Numbered from the stretch's first letter, positions 7,040 through 16,772 are shown. The stretch: DNA of 63,442 nucleotides from Bacteroidales bacterium (GCA_026418905.1 JAOAAK010000046.1:1-63442), one strand, 5' to 3'. Program-made: numbers and translations. Notes: generated from the sequence alone by a model not told the origin.

Positions 7040-9571
7040 TTATTCGTCCTCCCATTCAACCTTAAATATAGGTTGAATGGGTTTTTTGTTTTGATTTTCA
7101 TGAATGGTATCTCTTTTCTTAAATAGAAATTCCTTCTGAAACGCTTCTTTCAGTTCTGAGCGTTGCCGTTCAATGTTCTCTTTCACTATTTCTTTGATGG
7201 TTAATCCGCTCACTTCAAATTTTGGGTTATCGACCGTACCAGTGACTCCTATGTAAATGGAAGGGTCATTAATACGACTTCTAACTACCTCCCCGTATTC
7301 ACTTTCTGGAGCTGATTTAATTTTTTTACGTTTGAGTTCACTGTATTTTATCTCAACTTGATATTCTACCTTCCCATCAAAGGTTTGCATACCTTCGATC
7401 CATAAATTACCCACACTGGATTTGATGAGCATTCTGTCGAGATAAACTGTCTGATCAGCAACGACAACCCGACCGTTTAATTTCTCGAACCGTACGTGTT
7501 CGAAATCTCTATCTTTTAAGTACTTTTTTAAATCATTTAAAGGGGCATAGCCAATCAATTCTCCATTTTCCATGCTAATGATGAAATCAAGTCCTATGGT
7601 CGAATCGATGACTTCACCTTTTTTCGATACGTCAAAAGCAACATTTCCCTTTACATTAGCTTTTCCCCTAATATGATTATAAGTAATGGTCGTTTGATCG
7701 AAATTGTTAAATTCGTAAAATAATTCCCTTACATCAATAGAGGATACATCAACATTAATGTTGTATAGATCTTGATCTTTATGAGATTGAACAATAGCAT
7801 CAATTTTACCTTTACCACCTAAGGACTGAAAAGTAAAATTCTCAGCAATAATTTTATCTGAATAAACATATATTCTTCCTTTAATGTTTTTCACGGAAAG
7901 GTTGCCATAAAGAAATTCATCTACCCGCAATTTCAATGAACCAGTCAATAGAGGCAAGCCAGTTGAATGATGAGAACCATCGGATGAAGTGGATATAAAG
8001 ACCGTATCGATGTCTTTATAAAGTATCCGTTGAGAATAAATTTGCCCATCTACAATAACTTCTTCAGAGCTAAAGAGATGAATCCACGGACTGATGGTCA
8101 TTTTTCCACTTACATCTGAATTTCCGAAAACACATGATAAACTGTCCACGAAAAGCTTGTTTTCGTTGATGTTAAGTCGAGCTTGTAGATGCTCAATAGG
8201 CATGGGCATATCTGTGTATTGTATGGTTACGTTATGAAGTTTTATATCAGTCCATATTTTTTTCCGGTCCCAATGATCATCGAACATTTGATGAAAAGAA
8301 TCAAACTTATCATCCAGTCGAAGTAAAACCCGAGCTTCCCCCTCAAACACTTTAAAATCATTCAATTTAAACCATTTTTGCAAAGATGATAAATTCATTT
8401 CTCCTTCCATTTCAAATTTAATGGATGGTTGAAGGAAATTGCGAATCTTCAATCTGCTTTTCCAATTTCGTTCATCCAGTTTGTAACTTAAATCGTTGAT
8501 CTCCAAAACATAAGTTCTCAAATCATTTGATTTTTGAGCCTTAAGTTGCATACTGAATTGCATATCATGTAATGAAACTCGTGAATCCGGATCCATCACA
8601 TGTCCTTTCATCACCCGAATGTTTGAACTAATAGCAGGAAACGATGTTTTTGAGAACTTCCCCGAAATACTGAAGTCTAAGGAAACATTACCTTTTATTT
8701 CATATTTTTTGATTTCTTCCAGCCATTGATGAGGCAGCAACGAAAACAAATCTTTAAAAGTAGTTTGGTTAAGTGTTGCTTGTGCATTGATATGTCCGTT
8801 TTCCCAATGATAATGACCCTGGGTTTTTAGCCTTACATTCTCCAAACGCAGATCTGCATTGCTCCACATGATCATGAATTTGTCTGTGTTTACTTGGAAT
8901 TTTCCTTGGGCCTTCACTTTTTTATTCTTACATATTTCATATGAATCAAGTTCGAGGGTAAAACGATCGAATTCGGCATCCTGTTTTACATCAAAAACGT
9001 TTTCATAAAAATTTCCTTGAGCTTTCATTTGATTAACAAGGCACTTGATCATCAGCCTATTGTAGTTGTCCTTGTATGTGAATGCAACATTTTTTATCTG
9101 AATTTGCTTAAGTTCTATTATAAAATCCCGAGAACGAGTGTTACCTGTCGTATCTGTTTTCCATATTTCATAGTTTGCCACCCCTTTATTAGTTACTTGC
9201 ATGTTTAGAAAACCATCCATTACGTTAATTTGGTTGAGTACGTAATTTTTTTTCAATAAATCCCATAAATTAAAGCTAAATCCTATGGTTTTAACTTGTA
9301 AAAGAACTGAATCTTTTGTTTTGAAATTTACACATCGAACCCCGTGAAGAACTATTGTCAAATCAGGAAAATTCTGAAATACGGTGTAATCTATTTTTTC
9401 AATGTAAATACGCGCATCTATGTGCTGGTTCAGAAGCTCTATGACATATTTCTCAATCTGAGTCCGATGAAGCCATGCCCAAAAAATAACTCCTGACATA
9501 AGCAAAAACAAAACCAAAAAGGAAATCAGAAAAATTTTGATTACTTTTTTCCATGCAACTCTTCGTTTCAT
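7040..9571 (-). CDS. AsmA-family membrane-anchored protein
   Basis: The start is taken at the ATG ending at 9571, seven bases after thiL, giving 843 residues; an ATG ten codons upstream overlaps thiL. A basic start (MKRRVAWKKVIK) and one membrane segment precede the family N-terminal motif (IEKIDYTVFQNFPDLTI). A long beta-rich periplasmic region follows, with the AsmA C-terminal section near residues 690-790. AsmA-like proteins are thought to form hydrophobic grooves that carry phospholipids between inner and outer membranes; the role of this member is inferred. The C-terminal tail is charged and carries the opposing htpX terminator in its coding bases. Placement behind thiL suggests one transcript. 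Confidence 0.85.
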   Translation of the reverse strand: MKRRVAWKKVIKIFLISFLVLFLLMSGVIFWAWLHRTQIEKYVIELLNQHIDARIYIEKIDYTVFQNFPDLTIVLHGVRCVNFKTKDSVLLQVKTIGFSFNLWDLLKKNYVLNQINVMDGFLNMQVTNKGVANYEIWKTDTTGNTRSRDFIIELKQIQIKNVAFTYKDNYNRLMIKCLVNQMKAQGNFYENVFDVKQDAEFDRFTLELDSYEICKNKKVKAQGKFQVNTDKFMIMWSNADLRLENVRLKTQGHYHWENGHINAQATLNQTTFKDLFSLLPHQWLEEIKKYEIKGNVSLDFSISGKFSKTSFPAISSNIRVMKGHVMDPDSRVSLHDMQFSMQLKAQKSNDLRTYVLEINDLSYKLDERNWKSRLKIRNFLQPSIKFEMEGEMNLSSLQKWFKLNDFKVFEGEARVLLRLDDKFDSFHQMFDDHWDRKKIWTDIKLHNVTIQYTDMPMPIEHLQARLNINENKLFVDSLSCVFGNSDVSGKMTISPWIHLFSSEEVIVDGQIYSQRILYKDIDTVFISTSSDGSHHSTGLPLLTGSLKLRVDEFLYGNLSVKNIKGRIYVYSDKIIAENFTFQSLGGKGKIDAIVQSHKDQDLYNINVDVSSIDVRELFYEFNNFDQTTITYNHIRGKANVKGNVAFDVSKKGEVIDSTIGLDFIISMENGELIGYAPLNDLKKYLKDRDFEHVRFEKLNGRVVVADQTVYLDRMLIKSSVGNLWIEGMQTFDGKVEYQVEIKYSELKRKKIKSAPESEYGEVVRSRINDPSIYIGVTGTVDNPKFEVSGLTIKEIVKENIERQRSELKEAFQKEFLFKKRDTIHENQNKKPIQPIFKVEWEDE
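7051..7087 (+). terminator. Intrinsic terminator of htpX, embedded in the opposing gene
   Basis: An 11-base perfect stem (CCCATTCAACC at 7051-7061 with GGTTGAATGGG at 7071-7081) and a nine-base loop are followed by TTTTTT. It begins 20 bases after the htpX stop. The same bases encode the last residues (around PIQPIFKVEW) of the AsmA-like protein on the minus strand, where no T-tract follows the stem. It should therefore stop only plus-strand transcripts. Confidence 0.9.
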
Positions 9572-9578
9572 CTTTCGT

Positions 9579-10634
9579 TCATGGTTTATTGCCAAAAGCA
9601 TTCCACCCTCGGGCCTTAAGTTCTATTTCCTGTTCGGCTTTGTTGATAAGATATCTTCCGGATTCAGGTGAAGTAATGTACCCGATTATTGCTATATCGT
9701 CTCTGTTCTTTATTTTGTCATAATCATAAACTGATATAGTAAACAACAATTCATAATCCTCTCCCCCATTAAGTGCCATGGTTAATTCTGGAATGTTAAA
9801 CTCATCTGCCACTTTCTGAGTTTGAATATCAATGGGAATTTTCTCCTCAAAAATTTTGCACCCGACATGAGATTGCGAGCAAATGTGAAGTAATTCAGAT
9901 GACAGCCCGTCCGAAATATCAATCATACTGGAAGGTTTGATTCCAAAACTTTTAAACTTCTCCAAAATATCGAGACGTGCTTCGGGTTTAATTTGCCTTT
10001 CTATTACATACTCATATCCCTGCAGATCAGGTTGAATATTAGGATTGGCTTCGAAAGTGACTTTTTCTCTCTGAAGTACTAGTAATCCGGCATAAGCCGC
10101 TCCCAGATCACCTGTAACGCAGATTAAATCATTGACCTGTGCACCTTTTCGATAAGTAATAGCGTGTTTTTCTGCCATACCAACAGCAGTTACAGATAAA
10201 ATAAGACCTTTTTCGGACGAACTCGTATCTCCTCCCACTAGATCAACATTGTATTTGCTACATGCAAACTCAATTCCTTCATAAATTTGTTGTACAGCTT
10301 CGAGTGAAAAACGATTCGAAACAGCTATTGTTACTAATATTTGGGTAGGTGTAGCATTCATGGCTACAACATCGCTTAAATTAGCAATGACTGCTTTATA
10401 TCCTAGGTGTTTCAGTGGCATCCATGTTAAATCAAAATGTACATGCTCAATAAGTATATCTGTTGTTGCCACCAATACCTTATCATCACTTATTTCAATT
10501 ACCGCTGCATCGTCTCCTACTCCAAGCAAAGATGAAGGTTGCTTAAGTTGAAATTTTTCAGTTAGAATTTTGATCAACTCAAACTCACCTATTTTATCTA
10601 GTGGTGTAAAAACTACGTTCTTATCTTCCAGCAT
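9579..10634 (-). CDS. thiL: Thiamine-monophosphate kinase
   Basis: The enzyme phosphorylates thiamine monophosphate with ATP to thiamine diphosphate in the cytosol. The 351-residue protein shows the family motifs in order: GVGDDAAVIE near residue 40, the GGDTSSS metal/ATP site near 135, DISDGLSSEL near 240 and the NGGEDYELLFT substrate loop near 290. Its length is typical. It is the first gene of a minus-strand pair with the AsmA-like gene and is divergent from the M1 aminopeptidase across a 146-base gap. A -7 match at 10643-10650 lies just before the start. No thiamine riboswitch was recognised in the gap. Confidence 0.95.
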   Translation of the reverse strand: MLEDKNVVFTPLDKIGEFELIKILTEKFQLKQPSSLLGVGDDAAVIEISDDKVLVATTDILIEHVHFDLTWMPLKHLGYKAVIANLSDVVAMNATPTQILVTIAVSNRFSLEAVQQIYEGIEFACSKYNVDLVGGDTSSSEKGLILSVTAVGMAEKHAITYRKGAQVNDLICVTGDLGAAYAGLLVLQREKVTFEANPNIQPDLQGYEYVIERQIKPEARLDILEKFKSFGIKPSSMIDISDGLSSELLHICSQSHVGCKIFEEKIPIDIQTQKVADEFNIPELTMALNGGEDYELLFTISVYDYDKIKNRDDIAIIGYITSPESGRYLINKAEQEIELKARGWNAFGNKP

Positions 10635-10642
10635 TTTTTTGT

Positions 10643-10650
10643 CAAAAGTA
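10643..10650 (-). promoter_or_regulatory. Candidate -7 element for thiL
   Basis: The minus strand reads TACTTTTG, an exact TAnnTTTG match, nine bases upstream of the thiL ATG. The leader would be only a few bases long. No clear -33 TTG is seen. Confidence 0.35.
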
Positions 10651-10753
10651 ATGTAAAAGGAAATAATACAGGATACTTATAGAAGCTAGTTCATTCAACA
10701 TTTATTAGCACATAATATTCATAGCACTTAATATTAAATTAATTATCGCATGT

Positions 10754-10761
10754 TATATTTG
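10754..10761 (+). promoter_or_regulatory. Candidate -7 element for the M1 aminopeptidase
   Basis: TATATTTG matches TAnnTTTG exactly, 19 bases before the ATG at 10781. The upstream sequence is AT-rich without a clear -33 TTG. Confidence 0.45.
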
Positions 10762-10780
10762 TAAAAATAAATTTTTTTCT

Positions 10781-13096
10781 ATGAAAGTTTGGTTTGCAAA
10801 TTTCGTTTTGGTTTTTTTATGCTACACAAACCTTTTTGCCCAAATTACTCAAGTCCAGTTTAAACATGTTGAAATACACATAGATTCTGTAAAAATAACT
10901 CCTCCGGTACTCTATGGATGGGCTATTGCTGACATTCAAAGTATGAATTCAGATTTTTTGATTTATTTGTGTCTGAAATTAGACAGTGCGTATGAGATTT
11001 TCAGCGGAACTTCTGTTACCATCGACAGCGTAGATGAATGTACGTGGCGTCTTACAAATATCAATCAACCAGGTGATTATAAGATAAAATTTTGGTTTCA
11101 TGGTAAACCCCCTTTAGATCCACAAGGGTTTGGAGGCGTGTATTTTATCAATCCTTATGTGTTTAATCTTGGCGTATCTCTGAATTTGCCTGTGCACAGT
11201 TTTGGACGCGCATGGTTTCCAACCACAGATGAGTTTACCGATAAAGCCACTTACAGTTTTTACATACGCACTGATACTTCTCTCATGGCTATTTGCAATG
11301 GCACGTTACAATCGGTAACCCCCGTGCCAGGTACTCCTCATCAAATTTGGCATTGGAAACTACGCGATTCTATTCCTGCTTATCTTGTTTCCTTTGCAAT
11401 TGGTCCATATAAAAAATATACTGATCAATATATAAGCATAACCAACGACACGATTCCTATTGAGATCTACGTACCACAAAACTTGCTTTCTAAAGTGGCA
11501 GGAACCTTTGCCCATCTCCACCAAGGTCTAAGTCTTTTTGAAGAAAAATTCGGACCCTATCGATGGGAGAGAATAGGTTACGTCGGTGTCCCATTTAATG
11601 CAGGCGCCATGGAACATGCTACCAGCATAGCCATACCTAATTTGATCATTACTGGAAATACTTCCTATGAAACACTTATCATACATGAATTATCCCATCA
11701 TTGGTTTGGAAATCTTGTTACGTGCAAAACTCCTCAAGAAATGTGGCTTAATGAAGGATGGGCACGATATAGCGAATATATTTTCTTAGAAAACATCTAC
11801 AATTTGCAACAAGCGAGACAGTGGTATATGGAAGAACTTGCTAGCACACTCAAAGAAGCCCACTTAGAAGATGGGGGATTTTATCCTGTTGGGAACATTC
11901 CCCTCAACATTACTTATGGCTCAACTACATACGATAAGGGTGCTTTAGTTTTGCATACACTTCGGAACTACTTAGGCGATAGTCTTTTTTTCGAAAGTGT
12001 CCGCCAATATACCCAACAATTCTCCTTTGCCAATGCTGGTAATGAAGATTTTAAACAAGTTCTTGAAAATGTTTCTCAGATGAACTTAAACGACTTCTTT
12101 GATGGCTGGGTTTACACAAAAGGTTTTCCTCATTTTGACGCACATTTACTTAGCTCATTTCCGGCCGGTAATGGATACGTAGCAAATGTTCGATTAAAAC
12201 AAAAACTTTACGGTGCCGATCATTATTGGAAAGGAAACAAAATTGAACTGGTTTTTTATGATTCTACTTTTAATCATACATCAAAAATCGCCAATTTTTC
12301 AAGTATTGATACCGTTATCCAATTTAATTTACCTTTCAAACCTGCTTTTGTTTGGCTTGATCCTGAGGAAAAAACTGCTGATGCCTGTGTCGGGGAATCT
12401 TTTCAAATTAACAATCCAGGTACTTATATTCCTTACAGTGCCTACTGCAATCTCACTATTTCAAGCATTATGAGTCCTTTCTTATTACGCATAGAACATC
12501 ACATAGCAGCACCGGATTCTGCCCTTTTAGCTGATACCATTTATCGTTTATCACCCAATCACTATTGGAAAGTAACAGGACTTGTCCCAAATGGTACCGT
12601 TGGAACTCTCCACTTTCAATACATTAGAAATCATTCTTTTCATGACAAGTCTTTGCTTATCACGTCTAACAGTGCTGATTCGCTTGTTCTTGTTTACAGA
12701 AGTAATATCAACGACCCATGGAAGATCATTCCCTTCGTAAAATCAGGCAACAATTCCATTGGATATCTTAAAACCTCACATATTGCTCCAGGTGAATACG
12801 CCTTTGCCATAGGGAAACCTTTCCAAAGCTACACCCAAGAAAGCACCCTTAATGCCAAATTTAAAATTTATCCCAATCCCGGAAAAAATTTCATCCTCGA
12901 ATGTTACGACACTGATGTGAACATAGAAAAAATAAGCATATTCAGCGTTACAGGTCAAGAATTAGATGTGATTCACCATCCAACTTTCCCATATTATTAT
13001 GCTGCACCATTTTTACCTGGGGTGTATATTATGCACTTTATAGGCAAAGATGGAAATGTAATAAGCTCCCATTTTTTTTCAATTATCAGAGATTGA
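10781..13096 (+). CDS. Secreted M1-family aminopeptidase with T9SS type A sorting domain
   Basis: The 771-residue protein has a signal peptide (cleavage near residue 20). An M1 peptidase module carries GAMEH at 275-279, the zinc motif HELSH at 302-306 and the third ligand Glu325 in NEGWARY. The catalytic part ends near 480 and a beta-rich linker follows. The last 75 residues form a T9SS type A sorting domain (KIYPNPGKN, ISIFSVTGQE, GVYIMHF). M1 enzymes remove N-terminal residues from peptides. The sorting domain predicts export across the outer membrane, so it probably works on peptides outside the cell with the C25 and S37 peptidases of this window. The 3' end overlaps the convergent YitT gene by 11 bases. 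Confidence 0.93.
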   Translation: MKVWFANFVLVFLCYTNLFAQITQVQFKHVEIHIDSVKITPPVLYGWAIADIQSMNSDFLIYLCLKLDSAYEIFSGTSVTIDSVDECTWRLTNINQPGDYKIKFWFHGKPPLDPQGFGGVYFINPYVFNLGVSLNLPVHSFGRAWFPTTDEFTDKATYSFYIRTDTSLMAICNGTLQSVTPVPGTPHQIWHWKLRDSIPAYLVSFAIGPYKKYTDQYISITNDTIPIEIYVPQNLLSKVAGTFAHLHQGLSLFEEKFGPYRWERIGYVGVPFNAGAMEHATSIAIPNLIITGNTSYETLIIHELSHHWFGNLVTCKTPQEMWLNEGWARYSEYIFLENIYNLQQARQWYMEELASTLKEAHLEDGGFYPVGNIPLNITYGSTTYDKGALVLHTLRNYLGDSLFFESVRQYTQQFSFANAGNEDFKQVLENVSQMNLNDFFDGWVYTKGFPHFDAHLLSSFPAGNGYVANVRLKQKLYGADHYWKGNKIELVFYDSTFNHTSKIANFSSIDTVIQFNLPFKPAFVWLDPEEKTADACVGESFQINNPGTYIPYSAYCNLTISSIMSPFLLRIEHHIAAPDSALLADTIYRLSPNHYWKVTGLVPNGTVGTLHFQYIRNHSFHDKSLLITSNSADSLVLVYRSNINDPWKIIPFVKSGNNSIGYLKTSHIAPGEYAFAIGKPFQSYTQESTLNAKFKIYPNPGKNFILECYDTDVNIEKISIFSVTGQELDVIHHPTFPYYYAAPFLPGVYIMHFIGKDGNVISSHFFSIIRD

Positions 13097-13973
13097 TTCT
13101 TGAGCCAAACGGACGAAAACCATTACCGAAAATTTCATTGGCATCAATCACCGTCATAAAGGCCCCACTGTCAATTTTGTAGATATAATCATGGAGTTCT
13201 GCAACTTCTTGCCTGTTAAGTACAACATAAATCATTGTTCTGTCTTCGTTGGTATATAAACCTTTGGCAGGAATAATGGTTCCACCTCTTTTCAGGTCAA
13301 AAAGAATTTTTTGTCTAACTTCTTCTGGCTTATTGGTAATAATGATACACGTTTTATCATGGTTCACTCCTTGAATGACCGTGTCGATGACACGTCCCGT
13401 AATGAAAATAACAATCCAGCTATAGAGAGGTATCTTCCAGTCATCAAAAGCGATAAGTGTCATCATTACAATACTTGCATCGACATATATGAGAGATTGT
13501 CCCACGGGTATTCCAGTAAATTTGTTGATGATCATAGCCACTATGTCGCTCCCACCTGAAGAAGCACGAGATCGAAACACAACACCCAAACCAAAACCCA
13601 AAAGAACCCCACCAAAAATTGACGAAAGTAAAGGATCATTTTCAACCAACGAATTGTAGCCCCATGTAAATTCAAGTAAGCTAACCCATGCTGAAAGAAG
13701 CGTAAAACCAAGAATCGTCTTAAAACCAAATTGCGGCCCTAAAAGATATATACCAAGCAAAGTTAAAGGTATATCTATTGAAATACCTGTAATCCCTATA
13801 GGAAAAGAAAACAAATGATGTAAAATGATTGCTATTCCATATACTCCTCCTGGAGCAAGTTTGTACGGAGAAATAAAAAAAACGAAACCTATTGCCATGA
13901 CAAACGTGCCAATTAGAATGTAAACGTACGACCGAATTTCATCCCATGTGAAGAACTTGCTGAGTTTTTTCAT
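13086..13973 (-). CDS. YitT-family inner-membrane protein
   Basis: I start at the ATG ending at 13973 (MKKLSKFFTWDEIRSY), which gives 295 residues with the usual family beginning. A 37-codon upstream extension is low-complexity and runs into the intergenic region. Five to six membrane segments lie in the first 190 residues. They are followed by the soluble C-terminal domain (DUF2179-like) with the family pattern DKTCIIITNKPEEV, GGTIIPAKGLY and IDANEIFGNGF. The transported or sensed molecule of YitT proteins is not established. The gene is divergent from the S37 peptidase and convergent with the M1 aminopeptidase. Confidence 0.88.
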   Translation of the reverse strand: MKKLSKFFTWDEIRSYVYILIGTFVMAIGFVFFISPYKLAPGGVYGIAIILHHLFSFPIGITGISIDIPLTLLGIYLLGPQFGFKTILGFTLLSAWVSLLEFTWGYNSLVENDPLLSSIFGGVLLGFGLGVVFRSRASSGGSDIVAMIINKFTGIPVGQSLIYVDASIVMMTLIAFDDWKIPLYSWIVIFITGRVIDTVIQGVNHDKTCIIITNKPEEVRQKILFDLKRGGTIIPAKGLYTNEDRTMIYVVLNRQEVAELHDYIYKIDSGAFMTVIDANEIFGNGFRPFGSRINL

Positions 13974-13983
13974 ACTTTTTTTG

Positions 13984-13991
13984 CAAAAATA
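13984..13991 (-). promoter_or_regulatory. Candidate -7 element for the YitT gene
   Basis: The minus strand reads TATTTTTG, an exact TAnnTTTG match, about ten bases upstream of the chosen ATG. This supports the shorter start. Confidence 0.35.
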
Positions 13992-14015
13992 TCGAAAACA
14001 TATCCCTAAAAATGA

Positions 14016-14023
14016 TAGCTTTG
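14016..14023 (+). promoter_or_regulatory. Candidate -7 element for the S37 peptidase
   Basis: TAGCTTTG matches TAnnTTTG exactly and ends seven bases before the ATG at 14031, so the leader would be very short. No TTG at normal -33 spacing is seen. Confidence 0.35.
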
Positions 14024-14030
14024 CGAAAAA

Positions 14031-15299
14031 ATGAAAAAATTTCAATGGTTTTTTCAGCTTTTCATAATAATTCTCTCTGGGCAAACCCTTCAGGATAAAC
14101 TTTCAAGGCTACCAGGGGTTCAAATTGAAAGCAAAAAAGAACATTCAGATTTTAAAGAGGTATGGGTTACTTTCTTTAAAATGCCTATTGATCACAACGA
14201 TAGTACCAAAGGTTTTTTTAAACAACGAGTTTTTATTTTCCATCGTGATTTTACTAAGCCAGTAGTTTGCGTAACCGAGGGTTATACGGCTAGTTATGCA
14301 CTCTCTCCCTTTTATAGCGAAGAACTTTCAACTCTTTTGGATGCGAATCTCATCATCATTGAACATCGATTTTTCGGTAAAAGCATCCCTGATGGAACAA
14401 TTTCATGGCAATATTTGACCGTACGGCAAGCAGCATGCGACCACCATGACATTATACAAAAATTGAAAAAAATTTACCCCGGTAAATGGGTAACAACTGG
14501 TGCTAGTAAAGGAGGGAGTACAGCTGTTTATCATCGTTGTTTTTATCCAAACGATGTGGATGTAACTGTTGCCTATGTTGCCCCTTTTACTACCAATCGC
14601 GAAGATCCACGTGTTATCCCATTTCTTAAGCAAGTAGGAGCTGATAGTATTCGCGCCAAAGTGCTACGATTTCAGCAAGCAGTTTTAAAGAAACGTGAGG
14701 AAATCAAAAAATACATGGAGGTTGATGCGAAGAAATATCCACTTCTAGTTTCACCCGATAGTACTTTGGACTACCTCGTACTTGAGTATGCTTTTTCTTT
14801 CTGGCAATATTGTCATGATCCTAGTAGAATCCCTAATGAAAATGCTCCTGCTAAAACTCTATGGAAACACCTTACATCCATTATTCCTCTTTCTAGCTAC
14901 TCCACCATTGACGAAGGTGGTACTAACACTTTTTACGTTCAAGCTTATTATGAGGTAGGTTATTATGGTTATGATACTGTCGGCCTTGGCAAATACCTTT
15001 CTATTCAATCTCCATATATAAGTAACATTATTTTGTGTCCCAAAGAAAAATTATTACCGTATGATTCTTCTGCTTTACATTACGTACGTCAATGTATAAA
15101 AACAACTTTAGAAAAAGTCATTTTTATTTATGGTGCCAACGATCCTTGGACAGCTTGCGCTGCAGAAATAGGAGACAATAAAAAAGTGTTGAAAATTATA
15201 GAACCCAATGCTTGCCACAACATCAACATTGCAGGACTAAACGAAAACAATAAAACACTCGTATTAAGTACACTGAAATCTTGGCTTGCCGCAAAATGA
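14031..15299 (+). CDS. Secreted S37 (PS-10) family tripeptidyl-type serine peptidase
   Basis: The 422-residue protein starts with a signal peptide (MKKFQWFFQLFIIILSG). An alpha/beta hydrolase fold follows, with VTEGYTASY, the EHRFFGKS block and the nucleophile Ser159 in GASKGG. A likely acid lies in YGANDPWTA and the histidine in the C-terminal NACHNINIAG. This order is that of the PS-10/S37 peptidases, which release tripeptides from peptide N-termini. No T9SS sorting domain or lipobox is visible, so a periplasmic location is likely. The gene stands alone on its strand, 57 bases from YitT and 135 bases from the phosphomannomutase. Confidence 0.88.
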   Translation: MKKFQWFFQLFIIILSGQTLQDKLSRLPGVQIESKKEHSDFKEVWVTFFKMPIDHNDSTKGFFKQRVFIFHRDFTKPVVCVTEGYTASYALSPFYSEELSTLLDANLIIIEHRFFGKSIPDGTISWQYLTVRQAACDHHDIIQKLKKIYPGKWVTTGASKGGSTAVYHRCFYPNDVDVTVAYVAPFTTNREDPRVIPFLKQVGADSIRAKVLRFQQAVLKKREEIKKYMEVDAKKYPLLVSPDSTLDYLVLEYAFSFWQYCHDPSRIPNENAPAKTLWKHLTSIIPLSSYSTIDEGGTNTFYVQAYYEVGYYGYDTVGLGKYLSIQSPYISNIILCPKEKLLPYDSSALHYVRQCIKTTLEKVIFIYGANDPWTACAAEIGDNKKVLKIIEPNACHNINIAGLNENNKTLVLSTLKSWLAAK

Positions 15300-15341
15300 G
15301 TTTTTTCTAATTTGAATTAAACTACACTGTTCTAAAATTCT

Positions 15342-15374
15342 ATTCCTCAAGGAATTTATGTTTGTTTATTTTTT
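15342..15374 (+). terminator. Weak terminator candidate after the S37 peptidase
   Basis: A five-base stem (ATTCC at 15342-15346 with GGAAT at 15351-15355, loop TCAA) is followed by a T-rich stretch with a run of seven T residues. The stem is short, so this is tentative. Confidence 0.3.
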
Positions 15375-15434
15375 TAGATAAAAGCTCAGGGAAAGTGTTA
15401 TAAAAATTTTATGCAAATTTGTAAAAATAATCAC

Positions 15435-16772
15435 ATGAGTGCATTTCATGCATATGACATTCGTGGTATATGGCAAGAAGATTTTAATGAAGATGACGTC
15501 TATAAAATAGGTTTTTATTTGGTACAGATTTTCAACGTAAAAAAAGTTTTAATAGGAAGAGACGTTCGGACAAGCTCGCCTATCATACATGAGCGATTGA
15601 CAGAAGGATTAATAGATGGTGGTGCCCATGTTTATGATGCTGGACTTACTACTACACCGATGATCTATTGGGGTACTGCTACGTATGACTTTGACCTTTC
15701 TGTGATGATTACAGCCAGTCATAATCCAGCTCAATACAATGGGTTGAAGGTTTCTGGTCCAAAAGCAACCCCTATTGGATATGAGAATGGCCTAAAGTTG
15801 GTCGAACAAGCTATGCAAACTCCACCTCGCCCTACCGTTCCAAAAGGAAAAGTTAGCTCTTTTAATTATAAAGGTGAATACATCAATTTTTTAAAAAAAT
15901 ATGTTAAATTTTTAGAAGTTCCATTGGTTATTGACTGTAGCAACGGAATGGCATCTATTTTAGTCAAAGATATTTTTGGAAACAAGCCTACATATTTATT
16001 TGACGAACTTGATGGTACATTTCCAAACCATGAACCCAATCCACTTGTCCCATCCAATATCGTAGCCTTGAGAGAAAAAGTTAAAGAGGTTGGTGCAGCT
16101 TTTGGGATGATATTTGATGGTGATGCTGATAGAGTTATGTTCGTTGACGAAATGGGCAATTTCATACCTCCAGATCTTCTTATAGCTTTGCTTGGACATT
16201 ACTTTTTGGAAGAAAGGGGAGAAAAAGGCAAGGTGGTAGTAGATATTCGCACGTCTAAAGCTGTAGGTGAATACCTTAAGCCTATGGGTGGCGAAGTTGT
16301 AATTTGGCGAGTTGGCAGAGCTTATGCAGCAACTAAACTCAAAGAAATCAACGGTGTTTATGGAGGAGAGCTTGCAGGCCATTACTATTTCCGCGACTTT
16401 TTTTACAGCGATTCGGGTATGCTATCAGCCATTCTCATGAGTAATCTTTTTCAAAAATTCATTCAGCAAGGAAAAAAGGTCTCAGACATCATTCAATCAA
16501 TCAAAAAATACGAGAATTCTGGAGAGATTAATTATAAAATTGACCAAAAAAAGGCACCTATTGATGCTGTGGTCCAACATTTTATACATGAGAAGAAACC
16601 CGATGTTATTCTCGATTTTGACGGGTATCGACTTGAATATCCAGATTGGTGGTTCAACATTCGTCCGTCCAATACAGAACCTTACCTTCGCTTACTATTA
16701 GAAGCTACTTCTAAGGAACTGCTACAAGAAAAACTTTCCATCATAGATAGCATCATAAAAAAATTCATATGA
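15435..16772 (+). CDS. Phosphomannomutase/phosphoglucomutase
   Basis: The start is set at the second ATG (MSAFHAYDIRG), eight codons after the first, because family members begin exactly so; this gives 445 residues. The phosphoserine loop is TASHNP with Ser95, the metal loop is DGDADRV, the sugar loop is GELAGH and the phosphate-binding C-terminus is RPSNTEPYLR. These are the four domains of the alpha-D-phosphohexomutase family, which interconverts hexose 6- and 1-phosphates for sugar nucleotide and surface polysaccharide synthesis. GELAGH does not separate mannose from glucose use. The stop overlaps the ATG of the next lipoprotein gene in an ATGA. Confidence 0.92.
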   Translation: MSAFHAYDIRGIWQEDFNEDDVYKIGFYLVQIFNVKKVLIGRDVRTSSPIIHERLTEGLIDGGAHVYDAGLTTTPMIYWGTATYDFDLSVMITASHNPAQYNGLKVSGPKATPIGYENGLKLVEQAMQTPPRPTVPKGKVSSFNYKGEYINFLKKYVKFLEVPLVIDCSNGMASILVKDIFGNKPTYLFDELDGTFPNHEPNPLVPSNIVALREKVKEVGAAFGMIFDGDADRVMFVDEMGNFIPPDLLIALLGHYFLEERGEKGKVVVDIRTSKAVGEYLKPMGGEVVIWRVGRAYAATKLKEINGVYGGELAGHYYFRDFFYSDSGMLSAILMSNLFQKFIQQGKKVSDIIQSIKKYENSGEINYKIDQKKAPIDAVVQHFIHEKKPDVILDFDGYRLEYPDWWFNIRPSNTEPYLRLLLEATSKELLQEKLSIIDSIIKKFI

